Shown here: in pieces, positions 15,972-23,611 of the stretch | How the letters are laid out: the number at the start of each line of letters is the position of its first letter | Position numbering within the stretch: the stretch's first letter is position 1 | NCBI GenBank assembly: GCA_021775835.1 | Contig: JAJFHC010000173.1 | Span: 1-23,625 of the forward strand | Reading direction: 5' to 3' | DNA: 23,625 nt | From: Hyphomicrobiales bacterium | Lineage (GTDB): Bacteria; Pseudomonadota; Alphaproteobacteria; Rhizobiales; JAJFHC01 | The notes under the pieces: generated by a model | Database searches by the model: none | The model's input: the letters and a program-made list of their open reading frames with translations, nothing else | Told to the model about the DNA's origin: nothing | Position numbers and translations under genes: made by a program

Positions 15972-16733
15972 ATGACAATCGTTTCTGACGTTTGTGACAA
16001 TATGTTGCTCAACGACAAGCTGGATGCCGATGCCCTTTCGGGAAGCCCGTTGGCCATCAACGGCATGAAACTTCTGAAGTATGCTTTGAACAACGATGGG
16101 ATAACCCTGACCAAATCGGGCGCATTCAACCGCAAGTGTGTGGAGTGGGCTGCCGAAGAATTTCAGTGGCCGCGTTACACGCCGGATTATCTTTATCTTG
16201 TGAACAAGGTGCTCAATGAGGACGATTTTCTGCCTCTGGGCATTCTGCACGATCTCTTGATGGCGGCCCGTCTGTTACGAAAATACAAGGGCAAGGCACT
16301 CTTGAGAAAAACGGCAAGGAACATCCTTGACGATCACGGCGCACTACAGGCCGTATTGTTTGAAACCTTTTTCACACGGTTTGATTTCACCAACTTTGAG
16401 CGGTTTGTGATCCCAATCGACTATTCAGATCACCGGCATTTCCTAGGGGTGGTGGATAACCGTCTGCATGACTGGACACCGGTCATCGAATTCACCGGAT
16501 GGTGCCTGCCTATCTATACCGATGAATGCCACGGATATGGTCGGCGTGAAAACATGATCTTTTTCGTCCTTGGCCGGGTTGTCCGACCTCTCAAATGGCT
16601 TGGGCTTATCGAGGAAAAGGAAACCGACACGCGTTATCCGGCGCTTGATGAGGTCAAGATTCGAAAGACAGCGCTCTTCGGCAAATTCATTCGGTTCGTC
16701 GATATCCGACCTGTAACGGCATATACGCAATAA
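15972..16733 (+). CDS. Hypothetical protein, 253 residues, helical
   Basis: The product is a soluble, mostly helical protein without signal peptide or membrane segment. The central part (about 40-135) carries GITLTKSGAFNRKCVEWAAE, VNKVLNEDDFLPLGILHDLL and LRKYKGKALLRKTARNIL. It reads like the winged-helix-like C-terminal half of some plasmid-type (pRiA4b ORF-3-like) alphaproteobacterial proteins, but I am not certain of that link. The remainder (about 140-253) is unfamiliar. The ATG at 15972 has only a weak GGA upstream; an in-frame ATG at 16002 is an alternative. It is flanked by non-coding sequence on both sides. Function is unknown. Confidence 0.62.
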   Translation: MTIVSDVCDNMLLNDKLDADALSGSPLAINGMKLLKYALNNDGITLTKSGAFNRKCVEWAAEEFQWPRYTPDYLYLVNKVLNEDDFLPLGILHDLLMAARLLRKYKGKALLRKTARNILDDHGALQAVLFETFFTRFDFTNFERFVIPIDYSDHRHFLGVVDNRLHDWTPVIEFTGWCLPIYTDECHGYGRRENMIFFVLGRVVRPLKWLGLIEEKETDTRYPALDEVKIRKTALFGKFIRFVDIRPVTAYTQ

Positions 16734-17013
16734 GTACGCTGGCGGACCACCCTGCAAGCCACCGTGGCGACCAAGATAGCCATCTCGTCCCCGAGAAACC
16801 ACGACACTCAAGCGATTCACCTGTTGGCAAGAATGCCGCATTGATTTCCGCACCCTCAGGCAAATATACGGGACAGGCCTGTTCGGTGGTCTTCATCCCC
16901 TCGGGTGAATTTCAGGACGGGTTAGGCCCGGGCCGGTTGTTCAGTGAGTCTGCTGGTCCGGGCCGACATTATGCCGTGTCTATACGACTGGCGTAACGCC
17001 ATCAGTTGTTGTC

Positions 17014-17247
17014 TCAGGCCCTCCTGCGCCCAGAGGAACCTCCATAGACGATGGAATTGACCTCAGACCGGTTCATGCCAATGTCTTTCAGGGTTCTGGG
17101 ATGCACCTGATAAAGTTGCCTCAAAGCCCGGCGACGATCATGCCAATGGACCAGAACATTGACAGCAGTTCTGACAACGTCGGTGATGTGATCTGATGTT
17201 CTGCGGGCCTTGTATGCCGTATCAAATTCATATGCTGTGACGGTCAT
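17014..17247 (-). CDS. DUF1127 family protein
   Basis: This 77-residue basic protein has the DUF1127 (YjiS-like) signature in its second half: RRALRQLYQVHPRTLKDIGM followed by NRSEV (about 39-63). Members of this family are abundant in alphaproteobacteria. Several have been tied to small-RNA, phosphate or growth-phase control through their Arg-rich helix, but no function can be assigned to this copy. The ATG at 17247 has the strong ribosome-binding site GGGAGAG on the minus strand. About 80-105 bp upstream lie three phased direct repeats that may control it. Confidence 0.85.
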   Translation of the reverse strand: MTVTAYEFDTAYKARRTSDHITDVVRTAVNVLVHWHDRRRALRQLYQVHPRTLKDIGMNRSEVNSIVYGGSSGRRRA

Positions 17248-17326
17248 TGCTCTCTCCCTTTTTAGATCAGCTCTGTTGAGGTGGGGACAAACAGAACTGC
17301 CCTTACCTGATGACGTGGGGATGGAG

Positions 17327-17354
17327 CGTCAAAGCGTCGTCAAACTTGCGTCAA
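17327..17354 (-). promoter_or_regulatory. Three direct repeats TTGACG with 11-bp period upstream of the DUF1127 gene
   Basis: CGTCAA on the plus strand (TTGACG on the minus strand) occurs at 17327, 17338 and 17349, exactly 11 bp apart. An 11-bp phase of hexamers is typical of tandem half-sites bound by OmpR/PhoB-type response regulators. They lie about 80-107 bp upstream of the DUF1127 start, in promoter position. The repeats are direct observation; the regulator class is inferred. Confidence 0.55.
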
Positions 17355-17617
17355 CGACGCGTGAATAGTGGCGTGTGGCGAAATTTTTGTGAAGACACCG
17401 CACGTTGTCGGTTTGCCGGAGCACTCGGTCGGCTCGCCTATCCCAGCGTTCAAATCCCTGATGGGCAAAAGCCGGTATCCGAAAACGAACGAATTACGGC
17501 ACGGTTCTAAGGTGTGTTATCATGCGAAAGGTTTGCTTAGTTGTTCGTATCTTTCGATGCTGCAAGGCTGGGCGGGCTAGGCTCGGGTCTCGCCCCGAAT
17601 CGAGGTCCGAGCCGTTT

Positions 17618-17633
17618 GCTAACATATGTTAGC
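17618..17633. promoter_or_regulatory. Perfect 16-bp palindrome GCTAACATATGTTAGC
   Basis: The sequence equals its own reverse complement. It lies about 160 bp upstream of the 51-residue ORF and 370 bp from the DUF1127 gene. It looks like an operator for a dimeric helix-turn-helix regulator. No regulator gene is adjacent. Confidence 0.42.
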
Positions 17634-17791
17634 GTGTAGGACGCAACTGACGGCATCAAGACCGTGACAATTGAAACGGACCTCGCCTCTGTTCTCTGAG
17701 GCAACGGTTCTAAAGCGTCGAAGTTCGGCTGAGTTTCAGTTCAGATTTTCGACTTGTCCAGAATGCAAATGAGATTTGAGGAACACAGAGT

Positions 17792-17947
17792 ATGGAGAAT
17801 CAAACAGATGGAATCAAAAAGCCACGGATCAGCCTTAATACGTCAAAACTACTCCGACTGGGTGGTGTTCCCGCAGACGCCGAATCGTCGCTTAAGCTGA
17901 GCAAGCCAGTTGGCGGCACCGTGATGGTTGGCAAACCCGGCGACTGA
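17792..17947 (+). CDS. 51-residue small ORF, unknown peptide
   Basis: This short frame begins ATG at 17792 with the strong Shine-Dalgarno sequence GAGGAA (17778-17783) 8 nt upstream, and ends TGA at 17945-17947. The product starts MENQTDGIKKPRISLNTSKL, continues LRLGGVPADAESSLKL and ends PVGGTVMVGKPGD. It has no cysteine and no hydrophobic signal. A charged N-terminal part followed by a Gly-Gly motif and a short Gly/Ser/Val tail is loosely reminiscent of a peptide precursor, but no modifying enzyme or exporter is nearby. It is convergent with the pentapeptide-repeat gene. I cannot name its family. Confidence 0.48.
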   Translation: MENQTDGIKKPRISLNTSKLLRLGGVPADAESSLKLSKPVGGTVMVGKPGD

Positions 17948-18093
17948 ACACGTTGGCTCTAGGACGGCATTTTCGTCGCAAGTGCGGCATTTGACTGAGC
18001 TAGGTATCCGCCGCTTCAAGAAGCTGCTGTCCGGCCTCACATGAGGCACTCAGGCGTCTTCACGTCCTTGGAGTTTTTTGAACTCCCTCGGGT

Positions 18094-18552
18094 TTAGTCG
18101 CACCCGCTGTTGTTGATCTCACCGCCCGGCATTGTCGTGTTGCAAAACCGAGTCCCTTGCTGGGTCGTACCCAGTAGGTTAGCGCCTGTCAGGTTTGCCC
18201 CTTGCAGGTTGGCATCCCGCAAGTTGGCGTTTGACAGGTTCGCATCCTGCAGATCTGCGCCTGACAGTTTTGCATTAGACAGATCCGAGATCCACAAATT
18301 GGCACCTCTGAGCCTTGCAAACGACAAGTTCGCGTCGGTCAGATTCGCTCGTGACAGGTTCGCGTCGGTAAGATCGGCAAACGACAGGTTAGCCCCTGTC
18401 AGGTTCGCATCCCACAAGACCGCTTTCGCCATTTTCGCGCCCGACAGGTCTGTGCCGAGCAGACTGGCTCCCCTCAGGTCACAGCCTTCACACGTGTTGG
18501 TCGTCTTGAGTTGTTCAAGGTGTGCTTGATTTGTTGCCCACTTAACATCCAT
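18094..18552 (-). CDS. Pentapeptide-repeat protein
   Basis: This 152-residue protein has about 21 tandem A(D/N)LXX-type pentapeptides (about 25-129), such as ANLTG, ADLTD and ANLSR. They should fold as a right-handed quadrilateral beta helix. An N-terminal TNTCEGCDL motif caps the helix, and Cys137 and Cys151 lie at the C terminus. Many relatives with this Cys-x2-Cys-Asp-Leu cap carry a signal peptide. Here an in-frame TAA lies directly before the ATG at 18552, so none is encoded and the protein is probably cytosolic. Some pentapeptide proteins mimic DNA and protect gyrase, but nothing here shows that activity. The direction is convergent with the 51-residue ORF. Confidence 0.85.
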   Translation of the reverse strand: MDVKWATNQAHLEQLKTTNTCEGCDLRGASLLGTDLSGAKMAKAVLWDANLTGANLSFADLTDANLSRANLTDANLSFARLRGANLWISDLSNAKLSGADLQDANLSNANLRDANLQGANLTGANLLGTTQQGTRFCNTTMPGGEINNSGCD

Positions 18553-19052
18553 TTATTGCCCATCTTTGGTTTCGCCCCATCGCGAGCTCTTCTGGCCGGT
18601 GCTCCGACATTCTCGGAAGGAGGAAGATAGACCTGAGGCGCCGTCCGGAAAAGCCAAAACGGTCCGGCAAATCTTGTCAACGCCCCATTACGCCATACAA
18701 CTTACAGGAAATGCGTCACGTCGCCCCTCAGCTGACCGGTGAATGCACAGTTCAGGGTAGTCTTAGTATGGGCGGCAGTCCTTCGGCCCACAGGCGACTA
18801 AGGACCGGTAGCTAATAGTCGCCCTTAATCCTTGTCGCTGAATCCTGCCATCAGCATGCGACGTTCCTTGAACTTAATATTTTTACGTAGCGAGGCAGTG
18901 TCAAAATACCAGCATAGGCAGTGCCAATATAACTGGCCAAACGTCTGACCGGTAAGATCGGCAAGTGTGTCCACGACGGGCGTCGACTGGTTCCCGGTTC
19001 CCGAAACGGCTATGTTGTTGTGTTGGCTGAAATGCCAGAGGGGGGCAGACAA
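18553..19052. other. 500-bp intergenic region
   Basis: This gap separates the pentapeptide-repeat gene (-) from the MotA/ExbB-like gene (+). An 8-bp inverted repeat GGCGACTA/TAGTCGCC (18793-18800 and 18816-18823) is present without a T tract. A minus-strand open frame at 18825-19052 overlaps the start of the next gene and shows no family features. Confidence 0.45.
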
Positions 19053-20138
19053 ATGTATTCGAAGCCTTGGCGTGCATATCTGAGCATTGCCATAACCATT
19101 ATTATTTGCGTTTTTATCGCAATGATTTTGTTCCCACAGCTAAAAGACGGCTTTACCTCTAACCCGGGTTTGAACGGCCTGATCTTTGCATTCTTGATCT
19201 CCGGTCTAGTGCACTCATTCTGGGTGCTGTCCCGAATTGGTCGTGGCGCTGGTTGGCTAAGCCAGCTGGAAGATGGTGTGGATTTTGGCGATCTCCATAG
19301 GCAGAAAATTCCCAGAGAGTTGCGACCACTTCTGATCCTGATGTCCGCGACGTCGGAGAAGCCTTCTTTGGCGGCCTCTGACCAAAGGGTCATTGTTGAA
19401 ATGATCAGCAGGAATCTCGCCGACCTCAGAAGGTGGGGACGAGTTTGTACAAAGCTGCTGATGCTACTTGGTGGGTTTGGTGCGATGTGGAGCCTGATGA
19501 GCCTCTTTGCTGCCACGGATATGTCCATTGGTGAAATCGAGATCGGCCGGGAACCAGCGTCGCTGAGCGTGGAGACCACCAAAAACCTGTTGATTATTGT
19601 GAGCTCCGGGTTCAGGGCAGCATTTGCCTCGATATTTTTTGGTTTGGCGGCGGCCTTGATATTGGGACTAGTGCACTACCGTGTCAGCCGGGCTCAAAAC
19701 CAACACCTGAGCGAAATTGAACAAGGCGTTTTCGACTTCGGGGCCACCGGAGCAAACCTCGACAAATATGGCGCGTTCATCCTAAATCAGCCTAACGCCT
19801 CTGCAGATCCGAGTGACACCAATGCCGACGACAAGAAGCTGAAGACCGCCGCCAAGTCATTCTGGTTTGCTTCCCTGCTATCGCTCGTCTGGCTTAGCGT
19901 TTGCACGATCTATCTGTGGGGTTTTCGCAGCCCGGAGATCGCGCAGGGCAAAAGTCTCAGCCAAATAATTGGTGCGCCGGAAATAGCGATTATGCTGATT
20001 TTGACGGTTCTTCCAATCGGCATGGTATTTGCCATCACATACATGTTGTGGCGAGCTCAGCAAATGAAGCGATTGACGGAGAAGCTTGGACAGGCCGCCA
20101 CCGATGCATTGAACAAGAAGATCGTGCCGGACAGTTGA
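19053..20138 (+). CDS. MotA/TolQ/ExbB-like inner-membrane protein with an extra C-terminal membrane hairpin
   Basis: This 361-residue protein has six predicted membrane segments (about 8-27, 41-59, 134-152, 190-208, 269-290, 311-333). The order of NPGLNGLIFAFLISGLVHSF, the LLGGFGAMWSLMSLF segment, the hydrophobic SGFRAAFASIFFGLAAALILG and the trailing RAQNQHLSEIEQ matches the proton-channel MotA/TolQ/ExbB fold as seen in larger alphaproteobacterial homologues, in divergent form. The last third adds two more segments and the amphipathic tail RAQQMKRLTEKLGQAA. ATG 19053 was chosen because GAGGGGGG (19038-19045) lies 7 nt upstream; an upstream GTG at 19020 lacks this. The usual MotB/TolR/ExbD or OmpA-like partner is not adjacent. 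It may power an envelope complex encoded elsewhere, or be an orphan. Confidence 0.65.
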   Translation: MYSKPWRAYLSIAITIIICVFIAMILFPQLKDGFTSNPGLNGLIFAFLISGLVHSFWVLSRIGRGAGWLSQLEDGVDFGDLHRQKIPRELRPLLILMSATSEKPSLAASDQRVIVEMISRNLADLRRWGRVCTKLLMLLGGFGAMWSLMSLFAATDMSIGEIEIGREPASLSVETTKNLLIIVSSGFRAAFASIFFGLAAALILGLVHYRVSRAQNQHLSEIEQGVFDFGATGANLDKYGAFILNQPNASADPSDTNADDKKLKTAAKSFWFASLLSLVWLSVCTIYLWGFRSPEIAQGKSLSQIIGAPEIAIMLILTVLPIGMVFAITYMLWRAQQMKRLTEKLGQAATDALNKKIVPDS

Positions 20139-20313
20139 ATCCAAAAGCTTGTTGTGACCGTATTAGCGGCAGACCACCGGGGCAATCTCTTCCTTCCGAA
20201 CAGAATGGCCGCATTCAGCTCCCCGAGAGACTTCTAGGCCGCGGTTCAGCCTAGGCGTTTATCTGACATCGCCATGCCAACAGAACACAGGCTTCATGGA
20301 ACATCGGAGGCGC

Positions 20314-20934
20314 CTACCTTGGCCGGGCCGTCCCCCAATAATTGAATCCCGCAAAACGGGGTGTGCCCGGCAAATACATCGTTTCCATATTGTCGATGCG
20401 AAATCCGGTATTCTCAATCAGTGCGGGAATATCCCGGTTGAGATTGCAGCCACCACCTATGGATCCCCATATCGGGTTGAGACGGTCCTGCCATCGCCGG
20501 ACAGCTTCATCTGGCGCTTTGCCATGTTCACAAAAGATCAGTTTGCCATTCTGTTTCAGGACGCGGCGCATACCATCCAACGCGGATAGTACGTCAGGGA
20601 TTGTGCAGAGTGTGTATGTGACTAGCACGGTGTCGACGCTTTCCTTATCCAATGGGATGTCTTCCCCTTGCAGGGCGAGATACTCCACCGGGAATGGCAA
20701 CGTGGCTGAAATCTGTCTGGCGTAGGTCAACATCTCTTCAGCAGGATCAAGGCCAATAACCCGCTCGACCTTGTCGGGATTGTAGTACGGCAAGTTGAGA
20801 CCAGATCCGATGCCAATCTCCAAAACACGCCCTTCAGCAAGGGGCACCACTTTTCGGCGCTGCTTCTGTACCGGTTTCGAACTACAACCCCAATTGATAA
20901 CCTTTGGCAGGACGTATCTGTCGTAGAATCCCAT
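20314..20934 (-). CDS. Class I SAM-dependent methyltransferase (UbiE/METTL7-like)
   Basis: This 206-residue Rossmann-fold methyltransferase has motif I VLEIGIGSGLNLPYY, the acidic ribose-binding end of strand 2 (VIGLDPAEEML) and motif VDTVLVTYTLCTIPD. It then shows the subgroup-specific ICEHGKAPDEAVRRWQDRLN and GGGCNLNRDIPALIE. This last pattern is typical of a small family of bacterial methyltransferases related to METTL7 and phospholipid methylases, whose substrates are mostly unknown. The start MGFYDRYVLPK at 20934 matches the family; a GTG at 20958 in frame would add eight residues. The gene stands alone. Confidence 0.86.
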   Translation of the reverse strand: MGFYDRYVLPKVINWGCSSKPVQKQRRKVVPLAEGRVLEIGIGSGLNLPYYNPDKVERVIGLDPAEEMLTYARQISATLPFPVEYLALQGEDIPLDKESVDTVLVTYTLCTIPDVLSALDGMRRVLKQNGKLIFCEHGKAPDEAVRRWQDRLNPIWGSIGGGCNLNRDIPALIENTGFRIDNMETMYLPGTPRFAGFNYWGTARPR

Positions 20935-21535
20935 ATTGAATCTCTTGTGCTCCACCACACGAATTATTCCAGCACGTCACTGGCACGCTGGCACATAATT
21001 CTGGGTCGAACAAATCCCCTCGAGGCAGCACCAATCGAACCTACCTCTATTTTTGGCATGAGTACTGGGATTCAAATGTCCGTTGTCCACCCTGCAACAA
21101 CCGTCTTTGAGAGGGCTTTCGAACTTCCGGGATATGCCATTTTTCGCCGTCTGTAGGTTCGTTGGATATCCAGCTGGAAAGCGATATGGCTAAGAGGTGG
21201 AGTCGGCTCACACTAGAAGCTAGGGAAGATTGCATCGCAAGAGCGGGCACTGCCAATTACGCATACGTGGTAGTAAAATCTGGCACGTAACCACCGGGAG
21301 TCGTTTGCATTGTAGCCGCGTAAATGGCCTATTAGCGTTACATAATGAGTCTTGGGTCGCAAAATGAAGATTGTGCAACGCACATGCCCGCTCTGACAGA
21401 AACGCTTGATTGGTCTCTATGTTTCTAGATATTTTTTGGGATATGAGTTAATTGAACCAAATATTGAAGTTCCTTCTGAGATATCGATGGCTCGGTGAAT
21501 TTTCTGAGAGTTATAGTAAAAATTCTATATCGATA
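20935..21535. other. 601-bp intergenic region with a sharp drop in GC
   Basis: No supported gene was found; two short frames (20947-21156 plus, 21047-21256 minus) lack family features. AT content rises sharply after about 21400. A 9-bp inverted repeat GATATCGAT/ATCGATATC (21480-21488 and 21529-21537) flanks the 3' end of the M23 peptidase gene. Confidence 0.45.
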
Positions 21536-22474
21536 TCACTTTCTTCGAACGCACTTTTTAAAGACTAATTCACCTCTACTCAGCAATTGTATTATTTTAT
21601 TATGAGGCAATTTAACTTGTTTCTCAATTAATCGTCTCGCTGGCACTACAAATTGCAAAGGTGACGCTGTATCCCCTGTAGGATATTGACTTGGGTTTTC
21701 TTGATTTGGCCAGTTATGAATGGAAGGGTCAAAAACCGCCATTCTACCATCACCATTATACATAAATTTAATTGGATCTACGTGAATATTTCTTACTTGA
21801 CGGAACATTTGGTTAAGTGATGCTCTAAGCGTGGGGAATCTAAAGTCAGCAGGGAGTTGACCATTCACGTATGCTTCAACGCTAGGAAGTTTTTTTGTGA
21901 AGTACAGTTGCCAATGAATGTGCTCATGACCACCAGATGCACCTGTGTCTCCGGGGACTGCTAAAACATCTCCAGCACTGATCTTTTGTCCGGTCTGAAC
22001 CAGTACTCTTTCATTATGTGCGTAACGAGACAGTACTTCATGCTGGCCTACCGTTCCGTCTTCACGTCCATAGGTTAAAAAGTGTTTCAAATAAACTTCG
22101 TTTCCGCTAAACCTATTCTGCATCACACCTACTACAACACCTGGAGCTGGTGCCACAACCAAATCCCCTATACCGGAATAGGTTGCTATATCTGAGCCCT
22201 CATGTCTAATTGTGCCACTACGTCTTTGAACGCTACCTTGAGGATATTTTTTACCATAAGGAAATGAAATAGAATACGAAGTTGCACAGTTATCCAGAAA
22301 TGTAACTGGTTGTGAATAATGTGGATCGTCAATATTTGCTTCAGAGCCGATGGCCTCCAAAGATATAGGTCCGATAGTGAAAATTGATGCCCATATTGCG
22401 TTAAATAGAGAACGTCTAGCCTTGATCAAGTTAGAAATATTGAGGCGTTTCTGTGTACTGCGATGGACATTCAT
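21536..22474 (-). CDS. M23 (LytM-type) metallopeptidase, AT-rich and probably acquired
   Basis: This 312-residue predicted exported zinc endopeptidase is likely directed at peptidoglycan cross-links or a related glycine-containing bond. The M23 ligand set is visible: His91 and Asp95 (HEGSDIA), His153 (SRYAHN), and His185/His187 (GGHEHIHW). The last is preceded by GDTGASGG, the family's conserved glycine-rich turn. The N terminus has a twin arginine (ARRSLFN, residues 20-21) before a hydrophobic stretch (AIWASIFTIG), so Tat export is possible. The C-terminal 100 residues are unfamiliar. The coding sequence is visibly richer in A and T than its neighbours, suggesting transfer. The ATG at 22474 lacks a clear ribosome-binding site. 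Confidence 0.85.
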   Translation of the reverse strand: MNVHRSTQKRLNISNLIKARRSLFNAIWASIFTIGPISLEAIGSEANIDDPHYSQPVTFLDNCATSYSISFPYGKKYPQGSVQRRSGTIRHEGSDIATYSGIGDLVVAPAPGVVVGVMQNRFSGNEVYLKHFLTYGREDGTVGQHEVLSRYAHNERVLVQTGQKISAGDVLAVPGDTGASGGHEHIHWQLYFTKKLPSVEAYVNGQLPADFRFPTLRASLNQMFRQVRNIHVDPIKFMYNGDGRMAVFDPSIHNWPNQENPSQYPTGDTASPLQFVVPARRLIEKQVKLPHNKIIQLLSRGELVFKKCVRRK

Positions 22475-22894
22475 GATTCACGCTTTCGAAGGTGAAAAAC
22501 TGAAGGCATTATGGTTATCGATTTTTGAACGCATAGCAAGTGTCGGCTCAGTCCAATACAGCCAGAGCGCACATCGTCGATGTCATGCGACCTTCCAATC
22601 ATAAGGTTCGGATAGCACGCAGTCGAGATGGGATGCTGCCGGACCGTGCGCACAACAGATATTGTGCGACCCTTGACCAAAAGAGGGACGAACTCCCTCG
22701 CAAACGAACTCAGAAGTGCAGACAGCTGCCCCGCCTCCAATCTGGAGGTGGGGCCCTTTATTTCGCGGGGCCCTAACTTCATCCAATAGTAGACTCTGGC
22801 GGCGAACTACTAGAGAGTCCGTCTTGGCCTAATATTTTATGTCTGGCCTTGTATTGTTGGTTTCAGATTTGACTTTGACAAAAGGAACGCAAGC
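22475..22894. other. 420-bp intergenic region
   Basis: This region separates divergent genes: the M23 peptidase (-) and the small secreted protein (+). It contains the strong hairpin at 22728-22754. Short open frames overlapping the hairpin on both strands have no features of real genes. Confidence 0.45.
22728..22763 (+). terminator. Strong hairpin with a short T-rich tail (terminator-like or small-RNA 3' end)
   Basis: A 12-bp stem, GCCCCGCCTCCA (22728-22739) and TGGAGGTGGGGC (22743-22754), has one G-U pair and a 3-nt loop. It is followed by CCTTTATTT. The tail favours the plus strand, but no plus-strand gene ends just upstream. It may end an unannotated RNA or insulate the next gene. Confidence 0.5.
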
Positions 22895-23224
22895 ATGAAT
22901 TGGGTGACGATCCGACAAATGCTATTGGGATTTTTGGTATTGTTGGCTTTCCCGAGCAATTCTTTTGGCCAACTCGCAAATCCGGACTTCGCAGTTCGAA
23001 TTGCAACGACGCAAACCGTTGTGCTCTTAGATTCAAGCCAAGCGGCTCGGCCAGCTCTGCGTCAAAGCATCATTCGGATTTGTGTAACAAACTCTTTTGG
23101 ATCGCCCCCATCACCAGCGGTGATTGCCGGGGTGACGGCAATTTCGATAAGTCAACCGCCGGCTGCCGGTACTGCTCTCAGTTTTGATTCATTAAGGTGT
23201 GGATTGTTTCTGACAAATTTGTGA
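22895..23224 (+). CDS. Small secreted protein, unknown function
   Basis: This 109-residue product has a clear signal peptide: MNWVTIRQMLLGFLVLLAFP, continuing SNSFGQ with cleavage near residue 25. The mature part of about 84 residues looks beta-rich, with Ala, Ser, Ile and Val and two cysteines (ICVTNS and LRCGLF) that could form a disulfide in the periplasm. The ATG at 22895 is well supported by AAAGGAA at 22881-22887, 7 nt upstream. No domain is recognised. It is divergent from the M23 peptidase and followed by non-coding sequence. Confidence 0.66.
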   Translation: MNWVTIRQMLLGFLVLLAFPSNSFGQLANPDFAVRIATTQTVVLLDSSQAARPALRQSIIRICVTNSFGSPPSPAVIAGVTAISISQPPAAGTALSFDSLRCGLFLTNL

Positions 23225-23611
23225 GGGACGCTTAGCGTCACGTGCAAAGACTGTGGCCCAGATACAGGCTTCGTGTTTGAATTGAAGATTCTCAAATGAG
23301 GTTGCTCGAAAATGAGATTTATCCTTTTTCAGGATAGGCATATGTCTCCGCGAAACGACTTGTTGGGATGGTCAAAGCTAGCCGGTATCTAAGGTGGTGA
23401 GATCGCTGTGACGATACCGATGCAGGTGTTTTGAAGGCAAGCCAACGCCCCATTGGGATCAGGTGGCTGGAGTCCGGTTGGGGTCAATGGACTAAACCGC
23501 TTTCGCGGTATTTTTCTGCGGCGTTTGGCGATGACTGAGTATTAACGGGCAGGTCTGCCCTGTGTTGAGATTTGGGTGCTTAAAACCTCATCCAACACAG
23601 GGAGCAGACCC
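23225..23611. other. 387-bp terminal intergenic region
   Basis: No gene is supported. It includes a small GACGC/GCGTC hairpin (23227-23239) after the secreted-protein stop. A short ACCGC-TTTC-GCGGT hairpin (23496-23509) followed by ATTTTT is also present. The long inverted repeat at 23552-23610 closes the region. Confidence 0.45.
23552..23610. repeat. Long inverted repeat before a truncated ORF
   Basis: GGTCTGCCCTGTGTTG (23552-23567) is matched by CAACACAGGGAGCAGACC (23593-23610) with a short bulge, around a 25-nt loop. The right arm contains the GGAG ribosome-binding site of the ORF starting at 23612. In RNA the structure would hide that site, a device known from insertion elements that limits read-through expression. 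Confidence 0.6.

Larger units (their letters stand above)
17248..17791. other. 544-bp regulatory intergenic region
   Basis: This gap lies between the divergent DUF1127 gene (-) and the 51-residue small ORF (+). It holds the CGTCAA direct repeats (17327-17354), a 7-bp inverted repeat GGCTCGG/CCGAGCC (17580-17586 and 17607-17613) and a perfect 16-bp palindrome (17618-17633). Two overlapping open frames within it (17310-17580) show no family features. Confidence 0.5.

Noticed and set aside
18793..18823. GGCGACTA/TAGTCGCC inverted repeat as a terminator
   Set aside because: The loop is 15 nt, there is no T tract, and no gene ends next to it.
18825..19052. 75-codon minus-strand frame before the MotA/ExbB-like gene
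   Set aside because: It abuts the next gene's start codon and has no recognisable domain or convincing start signal.
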